The notes below the pieces were generated by a model. It was not told where the DNA came from and searched no databases. It was given only the letters and a program-made list of their open reading frames with translations. A DNA stretch of 64,000 bases from Chryseobacterium sp. CY350 (GTDB lineage Bacteria > Bacteroidota > Bacteroidia > Flavobacteriales > Weeksellaceae). The stretch lies in assembly GCF_027945075.1 (NCBI RefSeq), contig NZ_CP116034.1, positions 3,348,001 to 3,412,000 on the forward strand, read 5' to 3'. Every line of letters starts with the position of its first letter. The stretch's first letter is position 1. This document shows, piece after piece, positions 14,920 to 23,848 of this stretch. The position numbers and the translations under genes are program-made.

Positions 14920-17502
14920 ATGAAACCAGAAATACAAATAACTTATAAAGGGCATTACGAAACGGGATTAAAACATTTTATCATAGAGGAAGAAGATTGC
15001 GAATTCAAAGTTAGAATTAATAATTGGGACAAATTCTCCCCCGAAGAGCAGAAAAAAATGTATTGGATATGGACCATGATGGGACGCTCTAAACCCAATT
15101 TTATGGCAAATGATTATAACAGAGAAATTAATGTTGGTTCTGGAGATATAACCCCAACTGTTCCAAAAATTTACCGTGGCGGTGCTATGGCGTGGCTTGA
15201 ACCTTTTCTATCAACAGAAGGACCTACCAATTTAGTCGGAAATGGAGTTTTGATTTCGTTGAAAGGAACTCCCAAAGTATTGTTTTATGAATGGAGAGAG
15301 TACAGTAAAGAAAATGACGGAAATATTATAGACAGGACTGTAGAATTTGGTGAAACCATACAATTGCATATCTATACCAACAACTTGTACGGTGACGAAA
15401 TAGAAATACAATTTTATAATGATATTTTAATTAATGATGAACTTCCTCTCCATGAAAAGAAAAATGATCAATGGCCATCTTCTAAAACCGGAGAATCTGG
15501 TTCCGAATGGGATGCGATAAAAAAAGAAAATCTACCGCCGTCATTTACAAGGCTAACTCGGGAAGTAAAAAAGCATGAACTGAAATTTACTCCGGAACAT
15601 GAATGCAACAAACTCATAGTGTCAAATGCTGTTGATGATTCTTCAAAAGTATTCACTCAAAAATCTGTGGTTGATCTATACATAGATCCTGTCTGGAGTT
15701 TCTACGCCAGAGATAAAGACGGCAATTTGTTAAAAACCATAGGATTGTGTGCAAAAATTTTCTTTAAAGGACAATATCTGAAACCCAAGGAAGGTAAGCC
15801 CGCTGTAAGGATAGTAGGAGGAGAGTTTAAGGGCAGATCTGTATTAGATTCTACAGGAAACAAGCCTGTCTTGGTAGGCGAAATAGAGACCAACGCTGCT
15901 GTTTACCAACATTGCAAATACATGACTGTGGAAGCGGTATATGATGGAAAACCCTCAAAAATTTTCGATTATGCCGGAAATCCTCAACCGGTAGGTAGCT
16001 TAGTTTACCAGATTTTAGCCACTGATGAACTAAAGCTATTAGAAATTAAACTTCCGGATCTAGAAACTGAGCATTGCAATTTTGAAAAAAAGCAGGATTC
16101 TTTTCATAAGAATACAGCAATGAAAGTCAACGATTTTGACCGTCCGCGTTTTCAGGAACTTGATATTAAAATTCCGGATAAGCATATGACCTTTAAAACA
16201 AGTTTTCCTAAACCCTCAAGAGAAACTGCCATTAATTGGGCTTGGCTTCCTAATATTGAAACAATAGATTATAATGTTAATCTCAGCTCATGTGCCTTTC
16301 AGCATCCGTTGAAAATAGAGGTTTATCCGGATATTTATTACGAGGCGGGTTTTAAGCTTGCAACGGAAAACCCATTCTTTACAGGGCAGACAAAATCATA
16401 TACCAAGAAAAAATATTTGGGAAAATCTGGTTTTTTTGATAAAAAAACAAATAAAGCTGTTCGCAAAAACCAACAGAATGCAAGAGAAGAAAACTACAAA
16501 AATAAAAAACAGGAGGTAAAAGAAGGGAGATTAAGTTACGACCAGTTTGAAATTGCTTTAGAATGGGGCTTTGGTGATAAAAAACAAGAAGCGATTACTT
16601 TTCCGGGAGAACATCCTGTCATAAATATTATTGATACCACGATGTGGATTATTAATAAGATTGGTAAGCTTTGTTTTAAAGAAGAAGCGGATGAAGCTGA
16701 AAGAGAACATACTGCTAATAGATCAAGACAAGTTAGTAATAGACGTGAAGGAAGAACTGCTTATCTAAGTAATAAACTTAAAAAGAAATTAAAAAATGTC
16801 CCTTTCAAAATAGAAATCGGTCAACCCGTATTTGCGGGAGCCGTAAAGTGGAAGTTGGATCCAAGTACAAAAGAAGAAGGTAAGTTAGGTACACTTTATC
16901 AAGTGAAATTTAAAGCAGATCCCTTAATTGAAATAAAAGGAAGTCTTGATCTTCTTTTTGTAGCGACTAAGATACCATATGTAGGACAAGCCGTAAAAGC
17001 TATTACTGCTGTAGCAGATACTGTAGGTTCGGCAGATGATTTTTGGAATTCTATAGTGAAATTTTTTGGAGGTGGAGAAAAGTATGAAATAAAGATTGAT
17101 GTAGATTATTATCTTGATCTTTTTGTATCGAGTGCATTTAAGGTAGAAGCTATGGCTCTGCATTATCATACTATTGATGGTTTTAGAAGTAATGATATCG
17201 AGCCTTCTGTAGAATTGAAATTTGGTGTTGAATGCGGTGGAAGTTTAGTTTTTAAATACGGAGAAATTAAATCATTTTCTGCAGAAATTAATGGATCTGC
17301 ATATGCAGTTTGGAATATTACAAAAAATGGTGATACTAATTCTATTGAATGTAAATATGGTGGATTGTACGCGACAATAAAAACAAAAATAAATTCTTCA
17401 GATAATAATAACGATACTCGAAATAATGGTGAAGAAGCTAATAATTCTCCAAAAAAGTTCTTATTACATGACGGATTTTCGTATGAATTTAAATTAGATT
17501 AA
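14920..17502 (+). CDS. Putative T6SS cargo effector, 860 residues, unknown toxin type
   Basis: Large cytosolically made protein without signal peptide, directly after the PAAR-like gene and directly before a lipoprotein array (0-bp gap). Residues 1-~370 look like beta-rich Ig-like modules (FGETIQLHIYTNNLYGDEIEIQFY, KSVVDLYIDPVWSFYARDKDG) of the sort seen in Bacteroidota T6SS cargo. Residues ~500-610 are basic, with many Lys/Asn. A moderately hydrophobic glycine/alanine segment (IPYVGQAVKAITAVADTVGSADDFW) lies near 685-710. The C-terminal ~150 residues are beta-rich (VELKFGVECGGSLVFKYGEIKSFSAEINGSAYAVW). No catalytic motif was recognised. Adjacent lipoproteins suggest it acts in the target periplasm or membrane. 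Function is inferred from context only. Confidence 0.6.
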   Translation: MKPEIQITYKGHYETGLKHFIIEEEDCEFKVRINNWDKFSPEEQKKMYWIWTMMGRSKPNFMANDYNREINVGSGDITPTVPKIYRGGAMAWLEPFLSTEGPTNLVGNGVLISLKGTPKVLFYEWREYSKENDGNIIDRTVEFGETIQLHIYTNNLYGDEIEIQFYNDILINDELPLHEKKNDQWPSSKTGESGSEWDAIKKENLPPSFTRLTREVKKHELKFTPEHECNKLIVSNAVDDSSKVFTQKSVVDLYIDPVWSFYARDKDGNLLKTIGLCAKIFFKGQYLKPKEGKPAVRIVGGEFKGRSVLDSTGNKPVLVGEIETNAAVYQHCKYMTVEAVYDGKPSKIFDYAGNPQPVGSLVYQILATDELKLLEIKLPDLETEHCNFEKKQDSFHKNTAMKVNDFDRPRFQELDIKIPDKHMTFKTSFPKPSRETAINWAWLPNIETIDYNVNLSSCAFQHPLKIEVYPDIYYEAGFKLATENPFFTGQTKSYTKKKYLGKSGFFDKKTNKAVRKNQQNAREENYKNKKQEVKEGRLSYDQFEIALEWGFGDKKQEAITFPGEHPVINIIDTTMWIINKIGKLCFKEEADEAEREHTANRSRQVSNRREGRTAYLSNKLKKKLKNVPFKIEIGQPVFAGAVKWKLDPSTKEEGKLGTLYQVKFKADPLIEIKGSLDLLFVATKIPYVGQAVKAITAVADTVGSADDFWNSIVKFFGGGEKYEIKIDVDYYLDLFVSSAFKVEAMALHYHTIDGFRSNDIEPSVELKFGVECGGSLVFKYGEIKSFSAEINGSAYAVWNITKNGDTNSIECKYGGLYATIKTKINSSDNNNDTRNNGEEANNSPKKFLLHDGFSYEFKLD

Positions 17503-18465
17503 ATGAGAAAAATTATTTTAATGTTTTGCTTGGGAATTATCTCGACAGCATGTTCTAAAAATTTTGATGATACAAAAAAAGAAACAAAAAATATGAATAT
17601 AATTAATTCAACTATAAATGTAGAAAAACAAATTACCTATGGTGTACAACTTAATATGAGATTACCCTATGAACTTTATATCAATGATATTAAAGCAAAA
17701 TATGACTATACAGGTGGTAATGTCGGGGTAGATTTAAATCCATATTTATTAAAAAATGGGAAATGTAAGATTCGGATAAAAATTTTCTCAGCTTTTAAAG
17801 CTGGAAAAACAGAAATACCTTTAGATGATTTGGAAGGTTGTACCATTTTATTTGGTAAATATATTAAAGGAGAAAAAGAAAATGATATTTATAAATATAA
17901 TATTGAAGATTTTTCAAGATTAGACTTTAAAATTCCAAATAAACAAATTGCCACATTTGAACAAGAATGGGAAGTAGATATTACAGAATTACCTTATGAA
18001 CTGGATGGATGGAGTAAAGGACAGGATTTAAGAAAGCTTAATCAACAACAGTTAGAACAAAAAGTAGTCAATTATCACAAAAAGCTTTTAGTAATTTTAA
18101 ATGAAGGCGATTATAATTCGTGGAGTAAATTAACGAGTTTAAGATTTAAGGAATATTGTATTTATAATTATTTGTCAGAAGAAAGTATTAAGATTAACTT
18201 AACAAATAATGAAAAAGACATTACTAAATATGCTAAAAATACGATGATTTCATTAGAAGATTATGAAATGAAAATTTATGCAGATGGAAAATTGGTAACC
18301 TTAGAAAAAAATACCCATACTGATAATTATAATAATCAATCTCCTTTGGATATCTATAGTTGGAATCCTCTAATAAGCAAAGGGAAAATATCTGGTGCAG
18401 CTGATTATCCCATTTTATTATACCTTCCGGAAGGCAGTGATGATTTTGTAATCATAAGGAAATAA
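17503..18465 (+). CDS. Putative immunity lipoprotein, array copy 1
   Basis: 320 residues with signal peptide and lipobox STAC (Cys17). First of four tandem paralogues. Shared blocks are KQITYGVQLNMRLPYELYIND near the N-terminus, FEQEWEVDITELPYELDGWSKGQDLRK in the middle, YEMKIYADGKLVTLE and the ending LYLPEGSDDFVIIRK. The gene starts on the base after the cargo stop codon. As lipoproteins beside a secreted cargo they are best read as periplasmic immunity proteins; no family name is recognised. Base composition is visibly more AT-rich than the flanking tss genes. Confidence 0.7.
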   Translation: MRKIILMFCLGIISTACSKNFDDTKKETKNMNIINSTINVEKQITYGVQLNMRLPYELYINDIKAKYDYTGGNVGVDLNPYLLKNGKCKIRIKIFSAFKAGKTEIPLDDLEGCTILFGKYIKGEKENDIYKYNIEDFSRLDFKIPNKQIATFEQEWEVDITELPYELDGWSKGQDLRKLNQQQLEQKVVNYHKKLLVILNEGDYNSWSKLTSLRFKEYCIYNYLSEESIKINLTNNEKDITKYAKNTMISLEDYEMKIYADGKLVTLEKNTHTDNYNNQSPLDIYSWNPLISKGKISGAADYPILLYLPEGSDDFVIIRK

Positions 18466-18469
18466 ATTT

Positions 18470-19411
18470 ATGAAGAGTAAGCTTTTTATATTTTTCTGTT
18501 TAATTATTTTAAATTTTGGATGTAGTCAAAGCAGTAAATCTCAGGGTTCTTTTACAGCGCAAGTTCCTTTAGAAAAACAAATTACTTATGCGTTGCAACT
18601 CAATATGAGATTGCCTTTCGAACTATACATTAATGATATTAAAGCTAGTTACAACTATGTTGGGACTAATGTTGGTGTTGATTTAAATCCTTATTTATTA
18701 GGAAATGGAAAATGTAAAATTAGAATTAAAATATTTCCTGCCTTTAAAGCTGGAAAAACAGAAATACCATTAGATGATTTAGAAAATTCTACTGTCCTTT
18801 TTGGTAAATATATTATGGATAAAGAAAAAAATGATATTCATAGTTATAATATTAATGATTTTACTAAACTTGATTATAAACTTCCAAATAAACCTGTAGC
18901 ATCATTTGAGCAAGAATGGGAAGTAGATATTAAAGAATTACCTTATGAATTAGAAGGATGGAGCAAAGGGCAGGATTTAAGAAAATTTGATAAAAAAGTA
19001 CTTGAACAAAAGGTAGTTTCTTATTATAAAAATTTATGGAATATACTTAATGATGGAAATAGTGAAAAGTATCAACAACTTTGGAAATATGCCGATCAAG
19101 ATTTAATTAAATACAATTATGAATCTGTAAATACATATGAAAAAGCTGAAATCAACAATGAGAATGATATAAAAAAGTGTAAAAACATGATGATTCCTTT
19201 TGAAGATTATGAGATGAAAATTTATGCAGATGGAAAGTTAATAACTTTAGAAAGAAAAACCAATACTAAAGACTTTAATAATGAATCTCCACTTGATATT
19301 AAGAGTTGGAGTCCGTTAATTAGAAAATATAAAATTTCAGGAGGAGCCTCTTATAGCGTAAAACTTTATCTCCCCGAAGGCAGTGATGATTTTGTAATCA
19401 TAAGGAAATAG
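18470..19411 (+). CDS. Putative immunity lipoprotein, array copy 2
   Basis: 313 residues, lipobox NFGC (Cys18). Closest to copy 1: shared QITYALQLNMRLPFELYIND, VGVDLNPYLL, CKIRIKIFPAFKAGKTEIPLDDLE. The region ~190-225 (ILNDGNSEKYQQLWKYADQDL) is where the copies differ most and may be the specificity region. 4-bp gap from copy 1. Same operon as the cargo gene. Confidence 0.7.
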   Translation: MKSKLFIFFCLIILNFGCSQSSKSQGSFTAQVPLEKQITYALQLNMRLPFELYINDIKASYNYVGTNVGVDLNPYLLGNGKCKIRIKIFPAFKAGKTEIPLDDLENSTVLFGKYIMDKEKNDIHSYNINDFTKLDYKLPNKPVASFEQEWEVDIKELPYELEGWSKGQDLRKFDKKVLEQKVVSYYKNLWNILNDGNSEKYQQLWKYADQDLIKYNYESVNTYEKAEINNENDIKKCKNMMIPFEDYEMKIYADGKLITLERKTNTKDFNNESPLDIKSWSPLIRKYKISGGASYSVKLYLPEGSDDFVIIRK

Positions 19412-19414
19412 ACT

Positions 19415-20335
19415 ATGAAAAAGTTTTTTTTGTTCTCTTGTTTGATGATTTTAGTTTTAGGATGTAGCCAAAATGGCAAATCTCAGGATTTAATTATAAA
19501 GCAAATTCCTATTAAAAATCATGTTGTTTATGGCATTAATACAAGTATTCAATGCAGATTTGATTTATTAATTAATGATATTTCAGCTGTTAACAACAGC
19601 TTAGGATATGCAACATATGATATAAATCCTTATGTTCTTAAAAACGGAAAATATAAAATTAAGATAAAACTTCATACGAAAGGGATTCCTCAAGATATTT
19701 TGGAAAAAACAAGAATACACTTAGTAAAGTACTTAAAAAATGATGAGGGTGAATTTGTGGAAAATAGTAAAGAAACAATTGAAGAGCTTGTATTTAAATT
19801 AAATTTTAATAAAGATTCAATAATTCAAGAACAAGAATGGGAGGTGTATATAAAAGAACTTCCTTATGAATTAGAAGGCTGGAATAAGGGTCAAGATTTA
19901 AGAAAATTAAATCAAAAAGATTTAGAACAAAAAGTTATGAACTATTATAAGAAGGTTTGGAGTATTCTAAATAACGGAGATGGAAATATGTGGTCTAATC
20001 TTACACAAAAAAGAAGTTATGAAACTGCTATTTTTGATTATAACTCTAAGGAAGAATTGGAAAGATTTATGAAGGAAAATGAAGATGTAGTAAGCAAAAA
20101 AGCTAAAAATATGCTGATTCCTTTAGAAGATTTTGAGATGAAAATTTATGCTGATGGAAAATTAGTTACTCTTGAAAGAAAAGCACATACTAGAGATTTC
20201 AATAATTCATTTCCTTTAGATATCAAAGGTTGGAGTCCATTAATAAGAAAGTATTCCACGGGTGGAGGATCTGATTATCCTATATTGCTCTACCTTCCAG
20301 AAGACAGTAATGAATTTGTAATCATAAGGAAATAG
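19415..20335 (+). CDS. Putative immunity lipoprotein, array copy 3
   Basis: 306 residues, lipobox VLGC (Cys17). The N-terminal half is the most divergent of the four (IPIKNHVVYGINTSIQCRFDLLINDISA), while the C-terminal ~160 residues are close to the others (LPYELEGWNKGQDLRKLNQ, FEMKIYADGKLVTLERKAHT, SNEFVIIRK). Its leader and SQNGKSQD segment reappear in the truncated fifth copy. 3-bp gap from copy 2. Confidence 0.7.
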   Translation: MKKFFLFSCLMILVLGCSQNGKSQDLIIKQIPIKNHVVYGINTSIQCRFDLLINDISAVNNSLGYATYDINPYVLKNGKYKIKIKLHTKGIPQDILEKTRIHLVKYLKNDEGEFVENSKETIEELVFKLNFNKDSIIQEQEWEVYIKELPYELEGWNKGQDLRKLNQKDLEQKVMNYYKKVWSILNNGDGNMWSNLTQKRSYETAIFDYNSKEELERFMKENEDVVSKKAKNMLIPLEDFEMKIYADGKLVTLERKAHTRDFNNSFPLDIKGWSPLIRKYSTGGGSDYPILLYLPEDSNEFVIIRK

Positions 20336-20338
20336 ACT

Positions 20339-21274
20339 ATGAAAAAGTTTTTTTTGTTTTCTTGTTTGATTATTTTAAATTTTGGATGTAGTCAAAGCAC
20401 TAAATCTAATGACTTTAATATAAAACAAGTTGCTCAAGATAAGCAAATTTTATATATGATTGAAGGCATAGCAGGAATCCCTATTGTAGTTTATTTTAAT
20501 GATATTAAAATTTCAGAGGAGAATACTCCTCTGAATACGGCAATTGATCTTAATCCTTATGTTCTTAAGAATGGAAAATATAAAATCAGAATTAAAATTT
20601 TTCCAGTTTTTCGAAGTGGTCAGACTATTATTTCGCCAGAAGATATTAAAACATGTAGATTTTCTTTTGGAAGTTATATAAGAAACAAAAAAACAGATGA
20701 TATCACAAATTATAACGCAGGATTGTCTCTACCAATAACAATACCTTCTAAGTCTCTACCTTACTTTGAACAGGAATGGGAAATAGAAATAAAGGATTTA
20801 CCATACGAATTAGAAGGATGGAGTAAGGGGCAGGATTTGAGAAAATTAGATCAAAAACAGTTAGAGAATAAAGCTATCTCTTTTCATGAAAAATTAAGAA
20901 AAATTTTAAATGATGGGAATGCTGATGAATGGATAAAACTTACTAATAAGAGGTCATTGGAAACATCAATATTTTACTATAGTGATACTCAAGATTTTGA
21001 AAAAGCTTTGACAAATAATACAGAAGATGTAACAAATCGTTGCAAAAATAATATGATTTCTTTAGAAGATTATGAGATGAAAATTTATGCAGATGGAAAA
21101 TTGGTCACATTAGAAAGAAAAACTCACACTAAAGGATTTAATAATAAATCTCCCTTGGATTTAAAAGGTTGGGGAGCCTTAATAAGAAAAGGACAAAAAT
21201 CAGGAGCAGCAGATTATAGAGTTTTATTATATCTTCCAGAAGACAGTAATGATTTTGTAATCATAAGAAAATAG
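20339..21274 (+). CDS. Putative immunity lipoprotein, array copy 4
   Basis: 311 residues, lipobox NFGC (Cys17). The leader combines the start of copy 3 (KKFFLFSCL) with the end of copy 2 (IILNFGCSQS), a mosaic. The segment after it (ILYMIEGIAGIPIVVYFNDIK) is unique, and the C-terminal half is conserved (LPYELEGWSKGQDLRKLDQ, LYLPEDSNDFVIIRK). 3-bp gap from copy 3 and from the truncated fifth copy. Confidence 0.7.
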   Translation: MKKFFLFSCLIILNFGCSQSTKSNDFNIKQVAQDKQILYMIEGIAGIPIVVYFNDIKISEENTPLNTAIDLNPYVLKNGKYKIRIKIFPVFRSGQTIISPEDIKTCRFSFGSYIRNKKTDDITNYNAGLSLPITIPSKSLPYFEQEWEIEIKDLPYELEGWSKGQDLRKLDQKQLENKAISFHEKLRKILNDGNADEWIKLTNKRSLETSIFYYSDTQDFEKALTNNTEDVTNRCKNNMISLEDYEMKIYADGKLVTLERKTHTKGFNNKSPLDLKGWGALIRKGQKSGAADYRVLLYLPEDSNDFVIIRK

Positions 21275-21277
21275 ATT

Positions 21278-21457
21278 ATGAAAAAGTTTTTTTTGTTTTT
21301 TTGTTTGATGATTTTAGTTTTAGGATGTAGCCAAAATGGCAAATCTCAGGATTTTAATATAAAGCAAGTTCCTTTAGAAAAACAAATTACTTATGCGTTG
21401 CAACTCAATATGAGATTGCCATATGAACTTTACATTAATGATATTAAGGCACAATAA
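21278..21457 (+). pseudogene. Truncated fifth copy of the immunity lipoprotein
   Basis: 59 codons: intact signal peptide and lipobox (VLGC), then NIKQVPLEKQITYALQLNMRLPYELYIND and a stop after IKAQ. The first part matches copy 3 (SQNGKSQD), the second matches copies 1/2, so it is a mosaic fragment. The remaining ~250 residues are absent and followed directly by the tssK leader. Too short to carry the conserved C-terminal domain, hence a remnant. Confidence 0.75.
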
Positions 21458-21549
21458 AATTATATTGAGGTATATTAGCTTAATCCTGATAAGAGAAAAA
21501 ACAAATGAAAAATAGAATGAGATAATCTGTAATTAATAAACAAAACAAA

Positions 21550-22710
21550 ATGATAGAAAAACTAAACCATTTCCCGGTAAACTGGATCGACGGGATGAAA
21601 ATTAACAAGAATCACTTCGCAGATGTTCAGAATTTTATCAGTGATTCTATACGTGATTCGGTAGGGATTCATACCTCGATGATCAATTACGGACTGTTGC
21701 CCGGAAATGACTCTATAAATCTAAGCCTGATTATAGATAATCATAAATTACTGAGAATTAAGGTAGAAGAGTGTCATGCCATTACGCCAAGCGGAGCAAG
21801 AGTAGATATTGGTGCAGGATCATCTGAAGCAATTAATCTATCAATTCCGTATCCCGAGGCGGCGTACGAAATAAAAAATAACGAAAGTGTGGTTTTAATG
21901 GCGTGTCTTTCTGTAAATCATTTTAAAAGAACACCTTTTGGTGAGCCAGATCCGGAAGAAAATCCGCCAAGATATCCCTACACGCAACCTGAATATACGC
22001 TAAATCTGGTTCCCGAAAATGAATTGAAAAATACATTGGGTTTCGGAGCAAGTTATTTAACGATAGGAAAAATATTAGTAAACGGCGGCGAATCTAAAAT
22101 TGATGAAAACTATATTCCGCCCTGTGTTAGCGTGTTGAGTTATAAAAAATTGCAGGATTTGTATGTAGAAATTGATCGTTTCTATGGGCAGATTGAACTG
22201 TACGCTGTTCAGATTGAACAAAAAATTCACGTCAAAAAGCAGAATAATTCTTTAGCATTGATGATGGGATTAATGTCTGATAAAACATTGAATTATCTTG
22301 GTAACGAGATCAATAGCTTCAGGTGGCTTTCTCCGCATTCTTCGCCTGCGAATATGTTGTTGTCGGTGGTAGCACTTGCGCGAGTTCTCAAGAATTTCAT
22401 CGATGCAAGATCTGGAGCGGGTAAAGAAGAGTTGCTCAATTATTTTGCAGAATGGTGCAATGTGAGTCAGGGGCATTTTGAGACTATTTTTTCAAAGGTC
22501 ATCAACGCAGATTACAATCACAATCATATGGATCTTACGATTGCGAAAGTCAAGACTTTTATGAAGACTCTCGAAGATCTTTATTCTGTTCTCAACAGGC
22601 TCGATTATATTGGTAAAAAACGCGACGGAAGCATCTTCGTATCTGAAAATACTGACGACAGAGATTCGGTAATTCACGCAAAAAGAAGCCGTACTTTTTT
22701 AGCAGATTAA
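21550..22710 (+). CDS. tssK: T6SS baseplate protein TssK
   Basis: 386 residues. Recognised as TssK by the N-terminus (NHFPVNWIDGMKINKNHFADVQNFI, equal to the family's V-x-W-x-x-G-M-x-L-x-x-x-H-F), the ITPSGARVDIG segment, and the C-terminal helical part. TssK trimers link the baseplate to the membrane complex, in this subtype presumably to TssN. It begins 92 bp after the lipoprotein remnant and is followed by tssO after 31 bp. Confidence 0.85.
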   Translation: MIEKLNHFPVNWIDGMKINKNHFADVQNFISDSIRDSVGIHTSMINYGLLPGNDSINLSLIIDNHKLLRIKVEECHAITPSGARVDIGAGSSEAINLSIPYPEAAYEIKNNESVVLMACLSVNHFKRTPFGEPDPEENPPRYPYTQPEYTLNLVPENELKNTLGFGASYLTIGKILVNGGESKIDENYIPPCVSVLSYKKLQDLYVEIDRFYGQIELYAVQIEQKIHVKKQNNSLALMMGLMSDKTLNYLGNEINSFRWLSPHSSPANMLLSVVALARVLKNFIDARSGAGKEELLNYFAEWCNVSQGHFETIFSKVINADYNHNHMDLTIAKVKTFMKTLEDLYSVLNRLDYIGKKRDGSIFVSENTDDRDSVIHAKRSRTFLAD

Positions 22711-22741
22711 TTTAATAAAAACAAAAATATCATACATTTCT

Positions 22742-23254
22742 ATGGAAGTCCTTAATAAAAAAGAACGGTCGAGAGCCTTTTCATTTTTCATTTTATTCTT
22801 TGTAATTACAGTAATTGTATTGCTTGTTGCAGTATTTTTCAATGCATATTTTCCTTTTAAAGAAAACAGTCTGCTGAAAACTGAAAATGCCAAAATGAAA
22901 AAAGAAATGGAAAAGCAGGATGAATTTTCCTTTCAGTTGGAAAAAGTGAAGGCTGCTGTAGATTCTATCGGTGTACCGGGGCAGAATGATTTTTTTAATG
23001 AAAAATTATCGCTCTCTATACTTGCGGATATGTATAAACAGCTTCCCAAAGACACTTTGAAGAATAGAATCATGTATAATAATACGATTCTCACCTTCAA
23101 AGATCTTATTGACTCAAAAAAGCAGATCAAACAATTATCAGGAAACCAGGCAACAATGGACAGTTTGAGTACGATTAACAAAACGTTGAAAGCTGAATAT
23201 GATAAAATGAGAACAGATCTCGATGTCTGCCGTCAATTATATCAGGCCCAATAA
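22742..23254 (+). CDS. tssO: T6SSiii membrane-complex protein TssO
   Basis: 170 residues with one N-terminal TM helix (FFILFFVITVIVLLVAVFF, ~15-35), then a charged helical stretch (LKTENAKMKKEMEKQ) and a predicted periplasmic coiled-coil rich region to the end (DSLSTINKTLKAEYDKMRTDLDVC). A single TM plus coiled coil directly after tssK fits TssO, one of the Bacteroidota-specific envelope components. Assignment rests on topology and gene order. Confidence 0.65.
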   Translation: MEVLNKKERSRAFSFFILFFVITVIVLLVAVFFNAYFPFKENSLLKTENAKMKKEMEKQDEFSFQLEKVKAAVDSIGVPGQNDFFNEKLSLSILADMYKQLPKDTLKNRIMYNNTILTFKDLIDSKKQIKQLSGNQATMDSLSTINKTLKAEYDKMRTDLDVCRQLYQAQ

Positions 23255-23263
23255 TTTACACAG

Positions 23264-23848
23264 ATGAAAAGCTACATTTTCTTTATTTTATTTTTTCTTA
23301 TCGGGAAAAATTTTGTGACAGCCCAGGAAACAAGTGTTTCAGACAGTTTATCAGTTGTAAGTTTTGATTGCGGAATCGCTCAGACCAAACAGAAGCTCAG
23401 CAAAAAAGAATTTGCAAGCACCACACCTTTGCATCTGAGAGTGAATAACAGCAATTACGTTTATGCAACACTGCAGCTCGGAAAAAGAAAAAACAAGGTT
23501 TTCCTGTACATACAGATTTTAGACAAAAATGTCTGTTTGAAAAAAGATAAAATTCTGGATGTTTTTTTCAAAACCGGGGAAGTCGTAACGTACAAAAATC
23601 GTTTTGCGCTCAACTGTGATGGTTTTTTTGCTAAACAACTCACTAAGAAAGAGTTTCAAAAGCTGAGGTTAAATGATATCGACATGATCAAACTGTATAC
23701 CTACGACAAAAATTATGAATTGTATGTGACTGAAGTTCAGAATATTGATATTGACAATCAGCTGGATTGCTTATCTGCCTACAAAATAAAAAAAACTGAC
23801 GAAGTAAAAATAAAGAAGAATAAAAATGAGCCCGCTTCCGGAACTTAA
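23264..23848 (+). CDS. T6SSiii periplasmic protein, TssP candidate
   Basis: 194 residues with a cleavable signal peptide (FILFFLIGKNFVTAQ) and a beta-rich secreted domain. Two pairs of Cys could form disulfides (DCGIAQTK, NVCLKKDK, NCDGFF, DCLSAY). Position directly after tssO, with tssO, tssK and tssE around it, suggests TssP, but no motif is decisive. The last 23 bp overlap the next gene. Confidence 0.5.
   Translation: MKSYIFFILFFLIGKNFVTAQETSVSDSLSVVSFDCGIAQTKQKLSKKEFASTTPLHLRVNNSNYVYATLQLGKRKNKVFLYIQILDKNVCLKKDKILDVFFKTGEVVTYKNRFALNCDGFFAKQLTKKEFQKLRLNDIDMIKLYTYDKNYELYVTEVQNIDIDNQLDCLSAYKIKKTDEVKIKKNKNEPASGT

Larger units (their letters stand above)
17503..21457 (+). repeat. Tandem lipoprotein gene array (4 full copies plus a fragment)
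   Basis: Repeat unit ~0.93-0.96 kb. Near-identical junctions join copies 2-3, 3-4 and 4-5: TTTGTAATCATAAGGAAATA (or a one-base variant), then GACTATG or GATTATG and AAAAAGTTTTTTTTG. Identical gene ends and starts give recombination points for expansion, loss and mosaic formation. The array interrupts the tss gene series between the cargo and tssK. Confidence 0.8.

Noticed and set aside
17503..21457. Array read as a CRISPR or phage tail-fibre repeat
   Set aside because: The repeat units are complete lipoprotein genes of ~0.94 kb with signal peptides, not short spacers or fibre repeats.
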